DNA of 64,000 nt from Desulfopila sp. IMCC35008 (GTDB lineage Bacteria > Desulfobacterota > Desulfobulbia > Desulfobulbales > Desulfocapsaceae): the NCBI RefSeq assembly GCF_010646885.2, contig NZ_CP050700.1, positions 6,020,001-6,084,000 on the forward strand, written 5' to 3'. The position numbers and the translations under genes are program-made. Of this stretch, positions 9,161 through 17,229 are shown piece by piece. Numbering within the stretch: the first letter of the stretch is position 1; every line of letters starts with the position of its first letter. Under the pieces are notes generated by a model, which had not been told where the DNA came from, ran no database searches, and worked only from the letters and a program-made list of their open reading frames with translations.

Positions 9161-10053
9161 AGGAAATATTAAATATAACATTTCGCCTCACCGTTTCCTG
9201 TCTGCTGGCGGCGGTGGTAATGGGATCGACCTTTATCATCACCAACAATGCCAAAAAACATAATGAGCATGTTCGTGAAGAGAGGGTGATGTATTCCCTG
9301 CTCGGATATGGCGAGCAGAATCCGGCACCAGAATCCCTCCATATGCACGAGGTTTACCGCTATGTCGTGGCTGAGGCCGGAAGCCAGTTTATCGGTTACC
9401 TGCTACCGACTGCTGCGAGTGCCGAAGCACCGTTTGTGTTTGTTGTCCTTGACTTGAATGGCAAAATGGCCTGGCAGAAACCTGTAGATGTTGAGGAAGA
9501 CAAGGTTCGTGAGAAAGAGGATCGTGACCAGGCAATTATCGCTGCCATCGGGCCGGGTAAGGATATTACCTTCGCCGAGCAGACCATTATCGTTACCGAC
9601 GGTGATGAACGAGTTGCCTATCTGATGGGTGGCAAGTTCCAGGGCTTTAAGGTGCTGATCGCCGTAATGATGGCCATGGATCCGAATTATACCCTGATGG
9701 GCTTTGAGGTGCTGGAGCATGAGGAAGACCCGGGTCTGGGAGCGGAAATCGAACAGGATTATTTCCAGAATCAGTTTAAGGATAAGCCTTTTGAGGTGTT
9801 GAAGGGACTGGATGTTGTCAAGGAACCGCTGCCGTCTGAATACGAGAAGGCGCTGGAAGGCGAGTTGAGTGAAACGGAAACCGAGAAGATGATGGACAAA
9901 TACCGGGAGCAGGATATTTACGCTCTGACCGGTGCGACCATTTCCTCCAAACTGGTTACCGATGGTCTCAAGGGTATTGGTAAAAAGTTTGCATACCGGC
10001 TCGACACCTTGGATGTTGTCCTTAAAGAGCAGCAGATAGCTGTTTCATTCTAA
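9157..10053 (+). CDS. rnfG: Rnf complex flavoprotein subunit RnfG
   Basis: A 298-residue protein with an N-terminal membrane anchor (LLAAVVMGSTFIITNNA) and an extracytosolic FMN-binding domain. The flavinylation motif is LTGATISS, with Thr261 as the expected FMN-phosphodiester residue. The glycine-rich GFEVLEHEEDPGLGAEIEQD matches the FMN_bind domain. At 298 residues it is longer than the roughly 200 residues of proteobacterial RnfG, with an inserted acidic segment before the flavin site (residues about 225-245). It overlaps rnfD by ATGA and precedes rnfE by 17 bp. Confidence 0.94.
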   Translation: MKEILNITFRLTVSCLLAAVVMGSTFIITNNAKKHNEHVREERVMYSLLGYGEQNPAPESLHMHEVYRYVVAEAGSQFIGYLLPTAASAEAPFVFVVLDLNGKMAWQKPVDVEEDKVREKEDRDQAIIAAIGPGKDITFAEQTIIVTDGDERVAYLMGGKFQGFKVLIAVMMAMDPNYTLMGFEVLEHEEDPGLGAEIEQDYFQNQFKDKPFEVLKGLDVVKEPLPSEYEKALEGELSETETEKMMDKYREQDIYALTGATISSKLVTDGLKGIGKKFAYRLDTLDVVLKEQQIAVSF

Positions 10054-10070
10054 ATTGTAGAGGAAGTAAA

Positions 10071-10691
10071 GTGGCTAACGATAAGTCTGTTTTCCAACTA
10101 CTTAGTCGCGGTATCTTAAGTGAGAACCCGATTTTTAAGCTGGCACTCTCCATGTGTCCGGCTGTGGGTATCTCTACCACCGTTATGAACGGCATTTTGC
10201 TCGGTATCGCGGTCTTTTTCGTTCAGGTATTTTCCAGTGTGACCATCTCTTGTTTTAAGAACTATATCCATCCTCGAATTCGTATCCCTTCATATACGTT
10301 GACGATTGCTACCTGGGTTACGGTTATTGACCTGGTGCTGGCGGCCTATATGCCGATGGCGTATGCCAAGATGGGTATCTTCGTTAAATTGATCGTGGCG
10401 TTCGCGATTATCACCATGCGTCTTGAGATGTTCGCCTGTAAGGAAAAGGTGACCGATTCTTTCTGGGATGCTGTGGGAATGGGCCTTGGTTTTATGGTGG
10501 GTATGGTTGTTATCGGCGCCTTCCGTGAGTTATTCGGCTCAGGTATGATTCTTGGTTACGATGTGCTGGGATATAAACCGTTGTTATTCTTCATCCTGCC
10601 TAGTGCCGGTTTCTTTGTGGTCGGGTTGATGATGGCCTTTTTCAACTGGATCGAGGTCGTTTATAAGCGCAAAAAAGGGGTGACCGCATGA
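10071..10691 (+). CDS. rnfE: Rnf complex membrane subunit RnfE
   Basis: A 206-residue integral membrane protein with six hydrophobic segments. It is related to RnfA and inserted in inverted topology. Typical motifs are LGMCPA-like LSMCPAVGIST, IRIPSYTLTIATWVTVIDLVL and GAFRELFGSGMILGY. The start is the GTG at 10071, preceded by GAGGAAG. The stop overlaps the rnfA start (ATGA). In the complex, RnfA and RnfE together hold a membrane-embedded iron-sulfur centre that passes electrons across the membrane (known for the family). Confidence 0.95.
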   Translation: MANDKSVFQLLSRGILSENPIFKLALSMCPAVGISTTVMNGILLGIAVFFVQVFSSVTISCFKNYIHPRIRIPSYTLTIATWVTVIDLVLAAYMPMAYAKMGIFVKLIVAFAIITMRLEMFACKEKVTDSFWDAVGMGLGFMVGMVVIGAFRELFGSGMILGYDVLGYKPLLFFILPSAGFFVVGLMMAFFNWIEVVYKRKKGVTA

Positions 10692-11629
10692 AAATGTCTA
10701 GTTATGGCCGCATAATCGGTATTATGCTGGCAGCACTCCTGATCCCGGTTTGGCTGCAGGCAGCCGACTTTATTACCGGCAAGAGTTTCGGGGATGCCAA
10801 TGAGATCCTCGTTGAGTTTGCCGCCCCGGCTGATAAAGCTGTTGCCGGGGATATCACCAGATATACCGTCTATGAAGAGCCGGATCCGGATATTCGTTTA
10901 CAGCTCGTTGCCGCCGATGTGGCAGAGGACGCGAAATCCGTATCGCTCAAATTTGCAGAGTCGTTGAATACGGTTCAGACCCATGTGGTCTCCATTGCCG
11001 GGCTGACCGGCGAGAAAACCACTGAATTTACTGTGGCCAAATCTTATATCGGCTATCTGCTGTCTATCATGATTTCGGCTCTGCTCATTCAGAACTTTGT
11101 ATTTACCAAGTATCTGGGGCTTTGTGTTTTCTTCGGTACCTCGAAGAGAAAGAGTACTGCCAAGGGTATGGGCGTAGTGTTTACCCTTGTCATGGTGATT
11201 TCAGCGACCATGAGCTGGTTCCTGTTCCAGTATGTGCTGGTGCCATTTAACCTTGGGTTCCTGCAGATTGTTATCTTTATCGGTCTCACCTCGCTCACGG
11301 TGCAGGCGGTTGATACCATACTGCGAAAGGTGAATCCGGTGCTGTTCAATTCGTTCGGTGTATACCTGGTATTGGTTATCGCCAACTGTATTGTTATCGC
11401 GGTACCGCTGATCCTCGCTGGTCAGAATTACAACTTCTTTGAGACGATAATGCTTGCGCTTGGTGCGGGTGGCGGTTTTCTTCTGGCCCTGTACCTGATG
11501 AGTTCTGTGAGTGAACGTCTTGAGCTTGCAAATATCCCGCCGTCGTTTAAGGGCCTGCCAATAGCCTTTATCGTTGCCGGGCAATTTGCCATGGCTTTTC
11601 TTGGTTTCTCGGGTCTCCAGCTGTTCTAG
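10688..11629 (+). CDS. rnfA: Rnf complex subunit RnfA with exported N-terminal extension
   Basis: Residues about 119-313 are a complete RnfA (YIGYLLSIMISALLIQNF, TKYLGLCVFFGTS, six membrane segments) of the usual length of about 193. In front lie a signal-like stretch (residues 1-25, ending LPVWLQA-type VWLQAADF) and about 90 soluble, beta-rich residues (ILVEFAAPADKAVAG through TTEFTVAKS). The frame is continuous and starts in an ATGA overlap with rnfE, so the extension is part of the gene and not a mis-called start. It would place an extra domain on the outer face of the membrane. Its function is not recognised; the fold may be Ig- or fibronectin-like. Confidence 0.93.
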   Translation: MKMSSYGRIIGIMLAALLIPVWLQAADFITGKSFGDANEILVEFAAPADKAVAGDITRYTVYEEPDPDIRLQLVAADVAEDAKSVSLKFAESLNTVQTHVVSIAGLTGEKTTEFTVAKSYIGYLLSIMISALLIQNFVFTKYLGLCVFFGTSKRKSTAKGMGVVFTLVMVISATMSWFLFQYVLVPFNLGFLQIVIFIGLTSLTVQAVDTILRKVNPVLFNSFGVYLVLVIANCIVIAVPLILAGQNYNFFETIMLALGAGGGFLLALYLMSSVSERLELANIPPSFKGLPIAFIVAGQFAMAFLGFSGLQLF

Positions 11630-11676
11630 GGCCTGGAATTCCGAAAACTGTTAACGGATGAATATGAGAGTTTGAA

Positions 11677-12552
11677 ATGGATCCGGCATTACTGAAAATA
11701 GCATTAGGTGGCGTTGTCCTGCTTGGCTGTATCGGGCTGTTTTTCGGCATCGGTCTGGCCATTGCAGCAAATAAATTTGCGGTAGAGGTTAACCCGCTTA
11801 TCGAAGAGGTGACCGAATCGTTGCCGATGGCCCAGTGCGGCGGGTGCGGATATCCCGGTTGTGAGGGGTATGCAATTGCGGTTGTTACCGACCCTGATGT
11901 TCCGCCCAATCTTTGTTTTCCCGGGAAGGAACCGGTCGCCAACCTGGTGGCTGAACTGACCGGCAAAAAGATGGCCGCGGTTGAAGACCAGATGGCAGTT
12001 GTTCGCTGCTCAAGGGTTGAGGGACGCGTGAGCCATAAACACGAGTATATCGGTTTCTCTTCATGTACCGCTGCAAATCTCGGTTTCGGTGGACCATCCA
12101 AGTGCCAATACGCATGTATCGGGCTAGGAGAGTGCGCTGATGTCTGCCCGTTCGATGCCATTGAGATGGTGGAGAACTTCCCGGTGATCAACCCAGACAA
12201 ATGTGTGAGTTGCGGGCAGTGCGTGAAGGCATGCCCTAAAGCTATAATCGAATTACAGACCCTGAAGGCAAGGGTCTGGGTACCATGCTCCACCAAGGAT
12301 CTCGGCAAAGTTGTCAAGTCTGTCTGTAAGGTGGGTTGTATCGGTTGCAAGATGTGTGTAAAGGCTTGTCCTGCCGATGCTATTGCATATGAAGATAATA
12401 AGGTACAAATTGACCATAAAAAGTGTATTGATTACGGCCCTTCATGTGAAGAGGCTTGCATGGCCAAATGTCCGCGTGATATTGTCAAAGCGTACGGTGA
12501 AAAACAGGTCATTGCACGAGATCAATCTGCCGGCCTGAAAATGGCTGGATGA
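11677..12552 (+). CDS. rnfB: Rnf complex iron-sulfur subunit RnfB
   Basis: A 291-residue protein with an N-terminal membrane anchor (residues 5-30) and then a four-cysteine cluster at Cys54, Cys57, Cys62 and Cys80 (QCGGCGYPGCEG). Ferredoxin-type motifs follow at CIGLGECADVCP (about 147-157) and CVSCGQCVKACP (176-187). The C-terminal part adds CKVGCIGCKMCVKACP and CIDYGPSCEEACMAKCP, giving several further 4Fe-4S sites. RnfB accepts electrons from cytosolic ferredoxin. It is the last gene before the terminator at 12595-12628. Confidence 0.95.
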   Translation: MDPALLKIALGGVVLLGCIGLFFGIGLAIAANKFAVEVNPLIEEVTESLPMAQCGGCGYPGCEGYAIAVVTDPDVPPNLCFPGKEPVANLVAELTGKKMAAVEDQMAVVRCSRVEGRVSHKHEYIGFSSCTAANLGFGGPSKCQYACIGLGECADVCPFDAIEMVENFPVINPDKCVSCGQCVKACPKAIIELQTLKARVWVPCSTKDLGKVVKSVCKVGCIGCKMCVKACPADAIAYEDNKVQIDHKKCIDYGPSCEEACMAKCPRDIVKAYGEKQVIARDQSAGLKMAG

Positions 12553-12594
12553 ACAGATAAAGCTCTTCGCCTCTTTGGCGTCGCTTCATAAAGG

Positions 12595-12628
12595 GGGATG
12601 TCCAGAAATGGGCATCCCTCTTTTTTTT
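12595..12628 (+). terminator. Intrinsic terminator between rnfB and apbE
   Basis: Nine-base-pair stem GGGATGTCC / GGGCATCCC (one wobble pair) with loop AGAAAT, followed by TC and eight T. It lies 17 bases before the apbE start, directly upstream of its AGGGAG ribosome binding site, so it should end the rnf transcript or reduce read-through into apbE. Confidence 0.85.
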
Positions 12629-12644
12629 AGGGAGTTTATCGTTA

Positions 12645-13667
12645 GTGAAAGGCAAGAACAACCATGTCATCCTCTTTGTTGTTGCGATCTGTATCCCCAT
12701 GCTCTTGTTGACAGGCTGCGGCCGGGAAGTGAGCAGGACGGAGTTTGTTCTCGGCACCATATGCACCATACGCATCTTTGGCGGAAATGAATCTGACCTG
12801 GATGCTGCGTTCGCACGTATCCGCCAAATAGAAAAGGCAATGAGTCGGCATCGCAGCGATAGTGAAGTAACGAAAATCGGCCGTGATGGTGCTGAGGGAA
12901 TGCAATTGACCACGGAAACCTGCCAGGTGATGAAGAAGGGTCTGGAGTATGGGCGGCTGTCTGATGGATTGTTTGATATCACCATTGCACCGGTGGCGGA
13001 ATTATGGGGCTTTGAAACCGAGCATGCGGCGGTCCCAGCTAGCGAAGCGATGCATGATGCTCTTACCAAAGTAGACTATAGACAGGTCCGGCTTCATAAT
13101 GATTGCAGACTAACTTCCGCCCCCGGGCAGCGCATCGATCTCGGTGCGATCGCCAAGGGGTATGCTTCAGACGAGGTGGCCAGGCTGCTGCAGAAGGCAG
13201 GCGTACAGCGAGCCTTGATAAACCTGGGTGGGAATGTCTTTGTTTATGGCAAAAAGAACGATGGTAAACCGTGGAAGCTTGGCATTCAGGATCCGCTAGA
13301 GCAGACCGGAATCCCCATGGGTACACTGGACGTTGAAGGCGGGGCAGTGGTTACATCCGGTATCTACGAACGATTTGTGGAGCAGGACGGAAAGAAATAT
13401 CACCACCTCCTTGATCCCCGCACTGGCTATCCTATTGCCAATAACCTTGCGGGGGTTTCGATCACAACCCCCTCAGGAATAGATGCCGACGCCCTCTCCA
13501 CATCCTTATTTTTACTCGGTATGGATAAGGGGTGTGCACTGCTCAATCGCTTTCCAGACAGTGGTGCGGTGTTTATCACCAAAGACCGGGAGATAACAAC
13601 CTGCGGTACCGCCTCCACAGTTTTTACATCGCTTAACGACGTCTATACTGTGGTGGATCGACGTTGA
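12645..13667 (+). CDS. apbE: FAD:protein FMN transferase ApbE (lipoprotein)
   Basis: The flavin transferase that attaches FMN from FAD to threonines of RnfD and RnfG outside the cytoplasm. The N-terminus is a lipoprotein signal (MLLLTGC, lipid-modified Cys25). ApbE motifs are present: GAIAKGYASDEVARLL, INLGGNVFVYG, HHLLDPRTGYPI and SGIDADALSTSLFLLG (Mg- and FAD-binding acidic residues). The start is GTG at 12645 behind AGGGAG. It lies just downstream of rnfB but after a terminator hairpin, so its dose may be set apart from the complex. The 340-residue length is normal. Confidence 0.95.
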   Translation: MKGKNNHVILFVVAICIPMLLLTGCGREVSRTEFVLGTICTIRIFGGNESDLDAAFARIRQIEKAMSRHRSDSEVTKIGRDGAEGMQLTTETCQVMKKGLEYGRLSDGLFDITIAPVAELWGFETEHAAVPASEAMHDALTKVDYRQVRLHNDCRLTSAPGQRIDLGAIAKGYASDEVARLLQKAGVQRALINLGGNVFVYGKKNDGKPWKLGIQDPLEQTGIPMGTLDVEGGAVVTSGIYERFVEQDGKKYHHLLDPRTGYPIANNLAGVSITTPSGIDADALSTSLFLLGMDKGCALLNRFPDSGAVFITKDREITTCGTASTVFTSLNDVYTVVDRR

Positions 13668-13736
13668 CAGAACCTTTCAAAGGTGGGATCAGACTCCAGC
13701 TGGGCCGCTTTGTGGCCAGGCCCCTCATGAGCGGGT

Positions 13737-14321
13737 TCAAAGAAGAAGAAATATCCAGCACGTAATAGAGATGAGAAGAGGCAGTATCAGAGGTATACGA
13801 CCCTCCCTTTTTGCTTGAGCCATGTTCTCGTCATCACTGCTGGTTTCTGAAACCTTAAGCAGAAGAGTATCGAGACTGCCGGGAAGATCCCTGATCGAAA
13901 CCTGTGAATAATGCTCTGAGAATCGCTCGAAATAGAAAAATACTTTTGCGAGTCCGTTTCCGGTTTTTCCAGGCAGGACAAGCCCCTGCACGACCGTAAA
14001 CTTTGAGAGATAGAACAGGCCTAAAAGCAATATTCCACGGGAAAAACCCATTTTCAGTGCGCCGAGGGTGATGGGGAAACCAAAGACGCTTATCAGGACC
14101 TTGCCGCTGGGTACTAAAAGAGCGGCGGCAGTCACCGAAGCCAGCAGCACCATGGCTGGTAAAGGCAGTATCCGCTTGCCTGAGTAAAGTGCCAGAATCA
14201 AAAAAAACAGACCATCCATGAGCCGATAGGGCAGTTTCTCCTGAAAAAGAAACGCTGGTAGGGTGAACAATCCCAGGATAAACAGGGCTTCGGGAGAGGC
14301 TTTTGCCAATAGCTTATTCAT
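13737..14321 (-). CDS. Membrane protein of unknown function, possibly ECF T-like
   Basis: A 194-residue protein with about five hydrophobic segments, a central polar stretch (FFYFERFSEHYSQVSIRDLPGSLDTLLLKV) and a final membrane anchor. The start is the ATG at 14321, which overlaps the stop of the upstream gene (ATGA), so it is translated with the Gx-transporter gene. The order S-component-like protein then membrane protein recalls energy-coupling-factor transporters. The typical EcfT Ala-Arg-Gly motifs are not visible, however, and no ATPase gene is adjacent. The position next to apbE hints at flavin or quinone-type chemistry; that is inference. Confidence 0.7.
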   Translation of the reverse strand: MNKLLAKASPEALFILGLFTLPAFLFQEKLPYRLMDGLFFLILALYSGKRILPLPAMVLLASVTAAALLVPSGKVLISVFGFPITLGALKMGFSRGILLLGLFYLSKFTVVQGLVLPGKTGNGLAKVFFYFERFSEHYSQVSIRDLPGSLDTLLLKVSETSSDDENMAQAKREGRIPLILPLLISITCWIFLLL

Positions 14322-14842
14322 GATCCGGGCTCCGGTATGGGGCTGCACCATTTGGATTTTTCAACAAATAATGCCGCCAAGGCCCCAAGCGCGAGGGAAC
14401 TCAACAACCCCATGATCAGGAACGGGGGAGCCATAATCCAGACCTGCTCACCGAAGAGGACGTAGCGCGCCAGATAGAGCCGTACCATATTACCAGCAAA
14501 GGCACCACAGACACTTATGCCAATCAGGCCGGTCCATCGTCCGAGAAACTGATAGATCACAAGCATGGCCAGGCTGCCCGCAAAGGAACCGGCAGCGGAA
14601 AATAGAAAGATATATGAGAATATCGTCCCCTGTAACAATCCCTGCCCTATCACTTTGTACAAGGTGAGCAAAAGGACTTGTCGGGGGCTGAAGAGTGCAA
14701 GTGAGATCAGGATCGGCAGGTTCGCGAGCCCCAATCGCATAAACGGTAAGGGTTTGGGTATCATATATTCGACGCCTGCAAGAAAGAGCGCAAAAGCGGC
14801 CAGAATAAAGATACGCTCGTCCCTTTCAGTAGCTGAGCTCAT
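14318..14842 (-). CDS. Gx transporter family / heptaprenyl diphosphate synthase component I-like protein
   Basis: A 174-residue membrane protein with five or six helices. It matches the Hpre_diP_synt_I (Gx transporter) family: YMIPKPLPFMRLGLANLPIL, LLTLYKVIGQGLLQGT, FLFSAAGSFAGSLAM and ISVCGAFAGNMVRLYLAR. The family has an ECF S-component-like fold and despite its name is unlikely to be an enzyme. The start chosen is the ATG at 14842 (MSSATERDE), which overlaps the end of the NusG-II gene by 17 bases; a longer frame to 14998 would lie wholly inside that gene. It is coupled to the downstream gene by ATGA. Confidence 0.85.
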   Translation of the reverse strand: MSSATERDERIFILAAFALFLAGVEYMIPKPLPFMRLGLANLPILISLALFSPRQVLLLTLYKVIGQGLLQGTIFSYIFLFSAAGSFAGSLAMLVIYQFLGRWTGLIGISVCGAFAGNMVRLYLARYVLFGEQVWIMAPPFLIMGLLSSLALGALAALFVEKSKWCSPIPEPGS

Positions 14843-15200
14843 CCAGTTCCTCCTCTTTTCCTCCCTCAATACCGACATAAATCCGGTTGGGCATGCAGGC
14901 GGTCCAGTCACCGTTTTTTTTGAGGACTCCTTTGATAATACATAATTTATCCCGGCAGGGAGATGAGACCACCCGCGCCTGTTTATTAACAATTTCAACG
15001 ACCGTAAGACCTTGGGGCCCCTCTACCTCCAGTCGCTGGGGCTGGTTGAGTGGATAGATGCTCAGGCCCGATTCGGACTGTATGCTTACGGCCACAGGTT
15101 GGCCGTCGACCGTGTATACCCTGAAGGATATTACAGTGATGGCAATACAGACCATGATGGTGATGACAACATCAAAAGGTTTAACAATTCTCTTCCACAT
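14826..15200 (-). CDS. NusG domain II-containing membrane-anchored protein
   Basis: A 124-residue protein with one N-terminal membrane helix (VVITIMVCIAITVISF) and an extracytosolic NusG_II domain. The hallmark motif is SPCRDKLCIIKGVL followed by WTACMPNRIYVGIEGG. Three cysteines are conserved in this family, which often lies beside Gx-type transporters and flavin-transfer genes in anaerobes. It is the first gene of a three-gene cluster running toward apbE from the other strand. The molecular role is unknown; a substrate-binding or redox role outside the membrane is possible. Confidence 0.87.
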   Translation of the reverse strand: MWKRIVKPFDVVITIMVCIAITVISFRVYTVDGQPVAVSIQSESGLSIYPLNQPQRLEVEGPQGLTVVEIVNKQARVVSSPCRDKLCIIKGVLKKNGDWTACMPNRIYVGIEGGKEEELDELSY

Positions 15201-15306
15201 ACCGGAAAGTTCAGATGTCTAGACTGTTTGGAATTCGGTGTAGGCGTGAATGATATACTGTTGTTGTAAGTTCCAACACCTTATAGCATATTTTGTGGCA
15301 AGTGTT

Positions 15307-16296
15307 TTAAACAAGTGACCACCGTATCTCTTTTCCGGCATAAAAAGGTCTGATGCTGCCGTATCTCTCGGGTACCCGCCAGGCCTTCCTGGTCAGCGTA
15401 ATATTCTTCTCAGGAGGGACAAGTCCGTAGCGCCTGCAAGCAATATCCGAGATAAAGCCCTGCAGTTTGTCAAGGCACTCTGCCTCCTCAAAAACCTGGG
15501 CCAGCAATGGCAAGGCAACAGGGGAGGAGAAGATACCGGCAGCGCATCCTACACATTCCTTTTTATGGCGGGGATGGGGTGCTGAGTCTGATCCGAACAT
15601 AATCCTTGGATGACCTCCAAATACGACTTCGCGTAACGCTTCGCGGTCGTCAGGAGTCTTGGCAATAGGTTTGCAGAACAGGTCAGGCTCAAGCATCCCA
15701 CCTGCAACGTCATCGAGAGTTATCAGCAGGTGGTGAAGAGTAATGGTCGCTGATAGGTTTTCATATTCCTCGAGTAAATCAACAGCATTTCGGGTCGTGA
15801 TATGCTCCATGATGATGTGGAGTTTGGGAAATCGTTGTGCGAGATCCCTGTAAACAAAACAAAACTCCTTTTCCCTGTCCATGACAAATCCACCGGATTC
15901 CCCGTGTACCAACAGTGGTATCTCCAGCTCTTCCATGGCTTCCAACGTTGCCATGATGTCATTGAAATCTGTTACGCCATTCTCCGATTGAGTCGTAATT
16001 CCAGCTGGGTAGAGTTTTATTCCAATGATGTCATCCCTTACGCTTTCAAGCTCTTCCCTGGAAAATGGTTTAAAGAACAGGGTCATGAACGGTGTGAATG
16101 TATCACTGTGACTGGCATCAATAATTTTCTCCCGGTACGCAAGCAGCTTACGCTTTGTATCCACCGGGTCGATAAGGTTCGGCATGATAACTCCACCACA
16201 AAACGAATGTGCTGAAAGTGGAGTGACGAGTGAGAGTATCTCGTCCTCGCGAAGGTGAAGATGCATGTCCAGGGGGGAGGTGAGGTGTATGTTCAT
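15307..16296 (-). CDS. pyrC: Dihydroorotase (type II)
   Basis: Catalyses reversible cyclisation of carbamoyl aspartate to dihydroorotate in pyrimidine synthesis. The 329 residues and motifs fit the PyrC homodimeric class: zinc-ligand DMHLHLR near residue 10, GIKLYPAG with the lysine that becomes carbamylated, LVHGE, MEHITTR and GSDSAPH with the catalytic aspartate. The start is the ATG at 16296 (MNIHLTSPLDMHLHLR). The gene stands alone, and no other pyr gene is near. Confidence 0.95.
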   Translation of the reverse strand: MNIHLTSPLDMHLHLREDEILSLVTPLSAHSFCGGVIMPNLIDPVDTKRKLLAYREKIIDASHSDTFTPFMTLFFKPFSREELESVRDDIIGIKLYPAGITTQSENGVTDFNDIMATLEAMEELEIPLLVHGESGGFVMDREKEFCFVYRDLAQRFPKLHIIMEHITTRNAVDLLEEYENLSATITLHHLLITLDDVAGGMLEPDLFCKPIAKTPDDREALREVVFGGHPRIMFGSDSAPHPRHKKECVGCAAGIFSSPVALPLLAQVFEEAECLDKLQGFISDIACRRYGLVPPEKNITLTRKAWRVPERYGSIRPFYAGKEIRWSLV

Positions 16297-17229
16297 CGCA
16301 GTATATTCTTAGGTTGAGGCCTTGGGAGGTTATTGTTCATCAATAGGTCGAGGGCCCCATTTCAACTATGCCCTTTATAGTAACACTTTTTACTCCAGCT
16401 TGCTTATTATCAGAAAAGAGGTAGGTACATTCTATGGCTGAATACAACCTCACGATGTGCCTTTAGTAATAATAAATGGGTGAGGCATTATTTCTAAAAC
16501 GAATTTGCATAAAATGGAAATGTTTGACTACCAGTGCCTGCTGAGAAAGATACCTGATATTCATTGATTGAATAAGAGGCGGAGCTAATTACGAAAAAGT
16601 AATTACTAACTTGTAATTGTGGTTACGATTTTGAGCTTGGGGCCGAGTTTAAAGGTGTGAGGAATCTCAAACTATAAATAGTACATTTTTGTAAATGTTG
16701 TCAGGTGTAATGGAGTGTGAGCAGCAATGCATAACAGAGAGCTGGAGTAATGCTAATGATAGCTTATGGTTACCTGACCAATAGTTGCCTTCTTCAGGAG
16801 CAGAGTACTATTTAATTGAGCCTAGCCCTTTTTTGAATCGAAAGATTATTCGAACACCATTGGTTCATTGAGTCATACTCTATTTAAGGTATGAACATTG
16901 CATGTGTTATCTCAATTCCGGTGGCAATAATTACCAAACCTTTACTGGTTATGTCGGTTTTTCTATAGTATTTAAGAAATATTACTATGTACAGTTAGGG
17001 CTTCTGTTGTGTCACCCTGTAGCTGGTGATGAAGTTTGGGTGTTTGTTGCAAGGAATAGAACGGAAAATCTAAATGTTTGACAGATGTGGCGATTGCCCT
17101 TACATTCTGCCACTTTGTGGTAGGGGGGCAGGTGGATGGAGCGCATTGTAAGACAATTTTCAAGCTGCCGGTTGAACCGGTTGGCAGTTTATAAACGCAG
17201 GGCGTAAACGAGGCAAGGAAAAAAACATT
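16297..17229. other. Long AT-rich intergenic region upstream of the adhesin
   Basis: About 930 bp without a credible gene. It holds a perfect 7-bp inverted repeat at 16586-16605 (TAATTAC, 6-base loop, GTAATTA). It also holds an imperfect hairpin at 17164-17186 (CTGCC...GGCAG around AACCGGTT), 40 bases before the adhesin start. No c-di-GMP riboswitch (GEMM) core was found. The length suggests several regulatory inputs for the adhesin gene. Confidence 0.5.

Noticed and set aside
16900-17229. c-di-GMP riboswitch before the adhesin
   Set aside because: None of the conserved GEMM core segments were found.
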